Positions 61,593 to 61,661 of a stretch of 61,661 nt of DNA are shown one piece after another (within the stretch, counting starts at the first letter, position 1; each line of letters opens with the position of its first letter). The translations under genes and the position numbers were made by a program. Under the pieces are notes generated by a model. It made no database searches. It was not told the DNA's origin and saw nothing but the letters and a program-made list of their open reading frames with translations. The stretch is from Thalassovita mangrovi (GTDB lineage: Bacteria; Pseudomonadota; Alphaproteobacteria; Rhodobacterales; Rhodobacteraceae): assembly GCF_009857745.1 (NCBI RefSeq), contig NZ_WWEN01000012.1:1-61661 (forward strand), given 5' to 3'.

Positions 61593-61661
<69 letters not shown>

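Overview
The window is GC-rich, densely coded alphaproteobacterial DNA, most likely from a Rhodobacteraceae (Roseobacter-group) bacterium. The pointers are: an initiator tRNA with the alphaproteobacterial anticodon-stem sequence at the right edge; a NadE, a GcvT-type demethylating dehydrogenase and a polyamine-type ABC transporter; divergently transcribed LuxR/AraC/MarR regulators; and roseobacter-like codon use. It reads as an accessory region, because roughly half the genes are oxygenases, their redox partners and their regulators.

Layout. 0-5.9 kb: two large, repeat-rich and probably surface-exposed or secreted proteins and a third gene cut by the window edge, divergent from a LuxR/CsgD-type regulator plus a small partner. 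5.9-14.2 kb: NAD+ synthetase, a periplasmic MORN-repeat protein, an AraC regulator next to an isoquinoline-oxidoreductase-type molybdenum enzyme (two subunits), and a siderophore-interacting reductase. 14.3-22.6 kb: an operon for an ABC importer, an SDR and a dimethylglycine/sarcosine dehydrogenase-like enzyme, with a divergent LuxR regulator. 22.6-26.8 kb: an RND efflux pump with its adaptor. 27.2-31.2 kb: an ExbB-ExbD-ExbD-TonB operon beside a truncated TonB receptor and a truncated ECF sigma factor, which meet at a rearrangement scar. 31.4-37.6 kb: two two-component flavin monooxygenase loci (StyA/StyB-like with an SDR and an AraC regulator; luciferase-like with flavin reductase and a MarR regulator with a perfect operator).

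37.9-61.6 kb looks like a genomic island. Its right end is an initiator tRNA-Met gene on the minus strand. A degenerate copy of that gene's 3' end (37858-37877), in the same orientation and followed by a strong terminator, marks the left end. The island carries two long minus-strand operons. One is a toluene-4-monooxygenase-type diiron system (tmoABCDEF order) followed by a luciferase-domain protein, a plant-type ferredoxin, an OmpW/AlkL-like porin and a MEDS+BTAD regulator. The other encodes a cytochrome P450, a split ATP-dependent dikinase (ATP-grasp subunit plus swivelling-His subunit, as in phenylphosphate synthase and rifampin phosphotransferase), two paralogous HD-domain proteins, an aldehyde dehydrogenase, an SDR, a ferredoxin and a ferredoxin reductase. 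Both operons are preceded by the same 19-bp element containing an 11-bp-spaced direct repeat of CTTTGG, the geometry used by BTAD/SARP-type regulators, so they are probably one regulon. I infer an aerobic pathway in which a hydrocarbon or terpenoid-like substrate is hydroxylated, the alcohol is phosphorylated, and the product is further processed and oxidised. I know of no described pathway with this gene set.

The right end of the island has an IS3-family element with a canonical -1 frameshift site, a translationally coupled three-gene cassette of exported proteins of unknown function (two paralogues around a small Cys-containing protein), and one hypothetical gene next to the tRNA.
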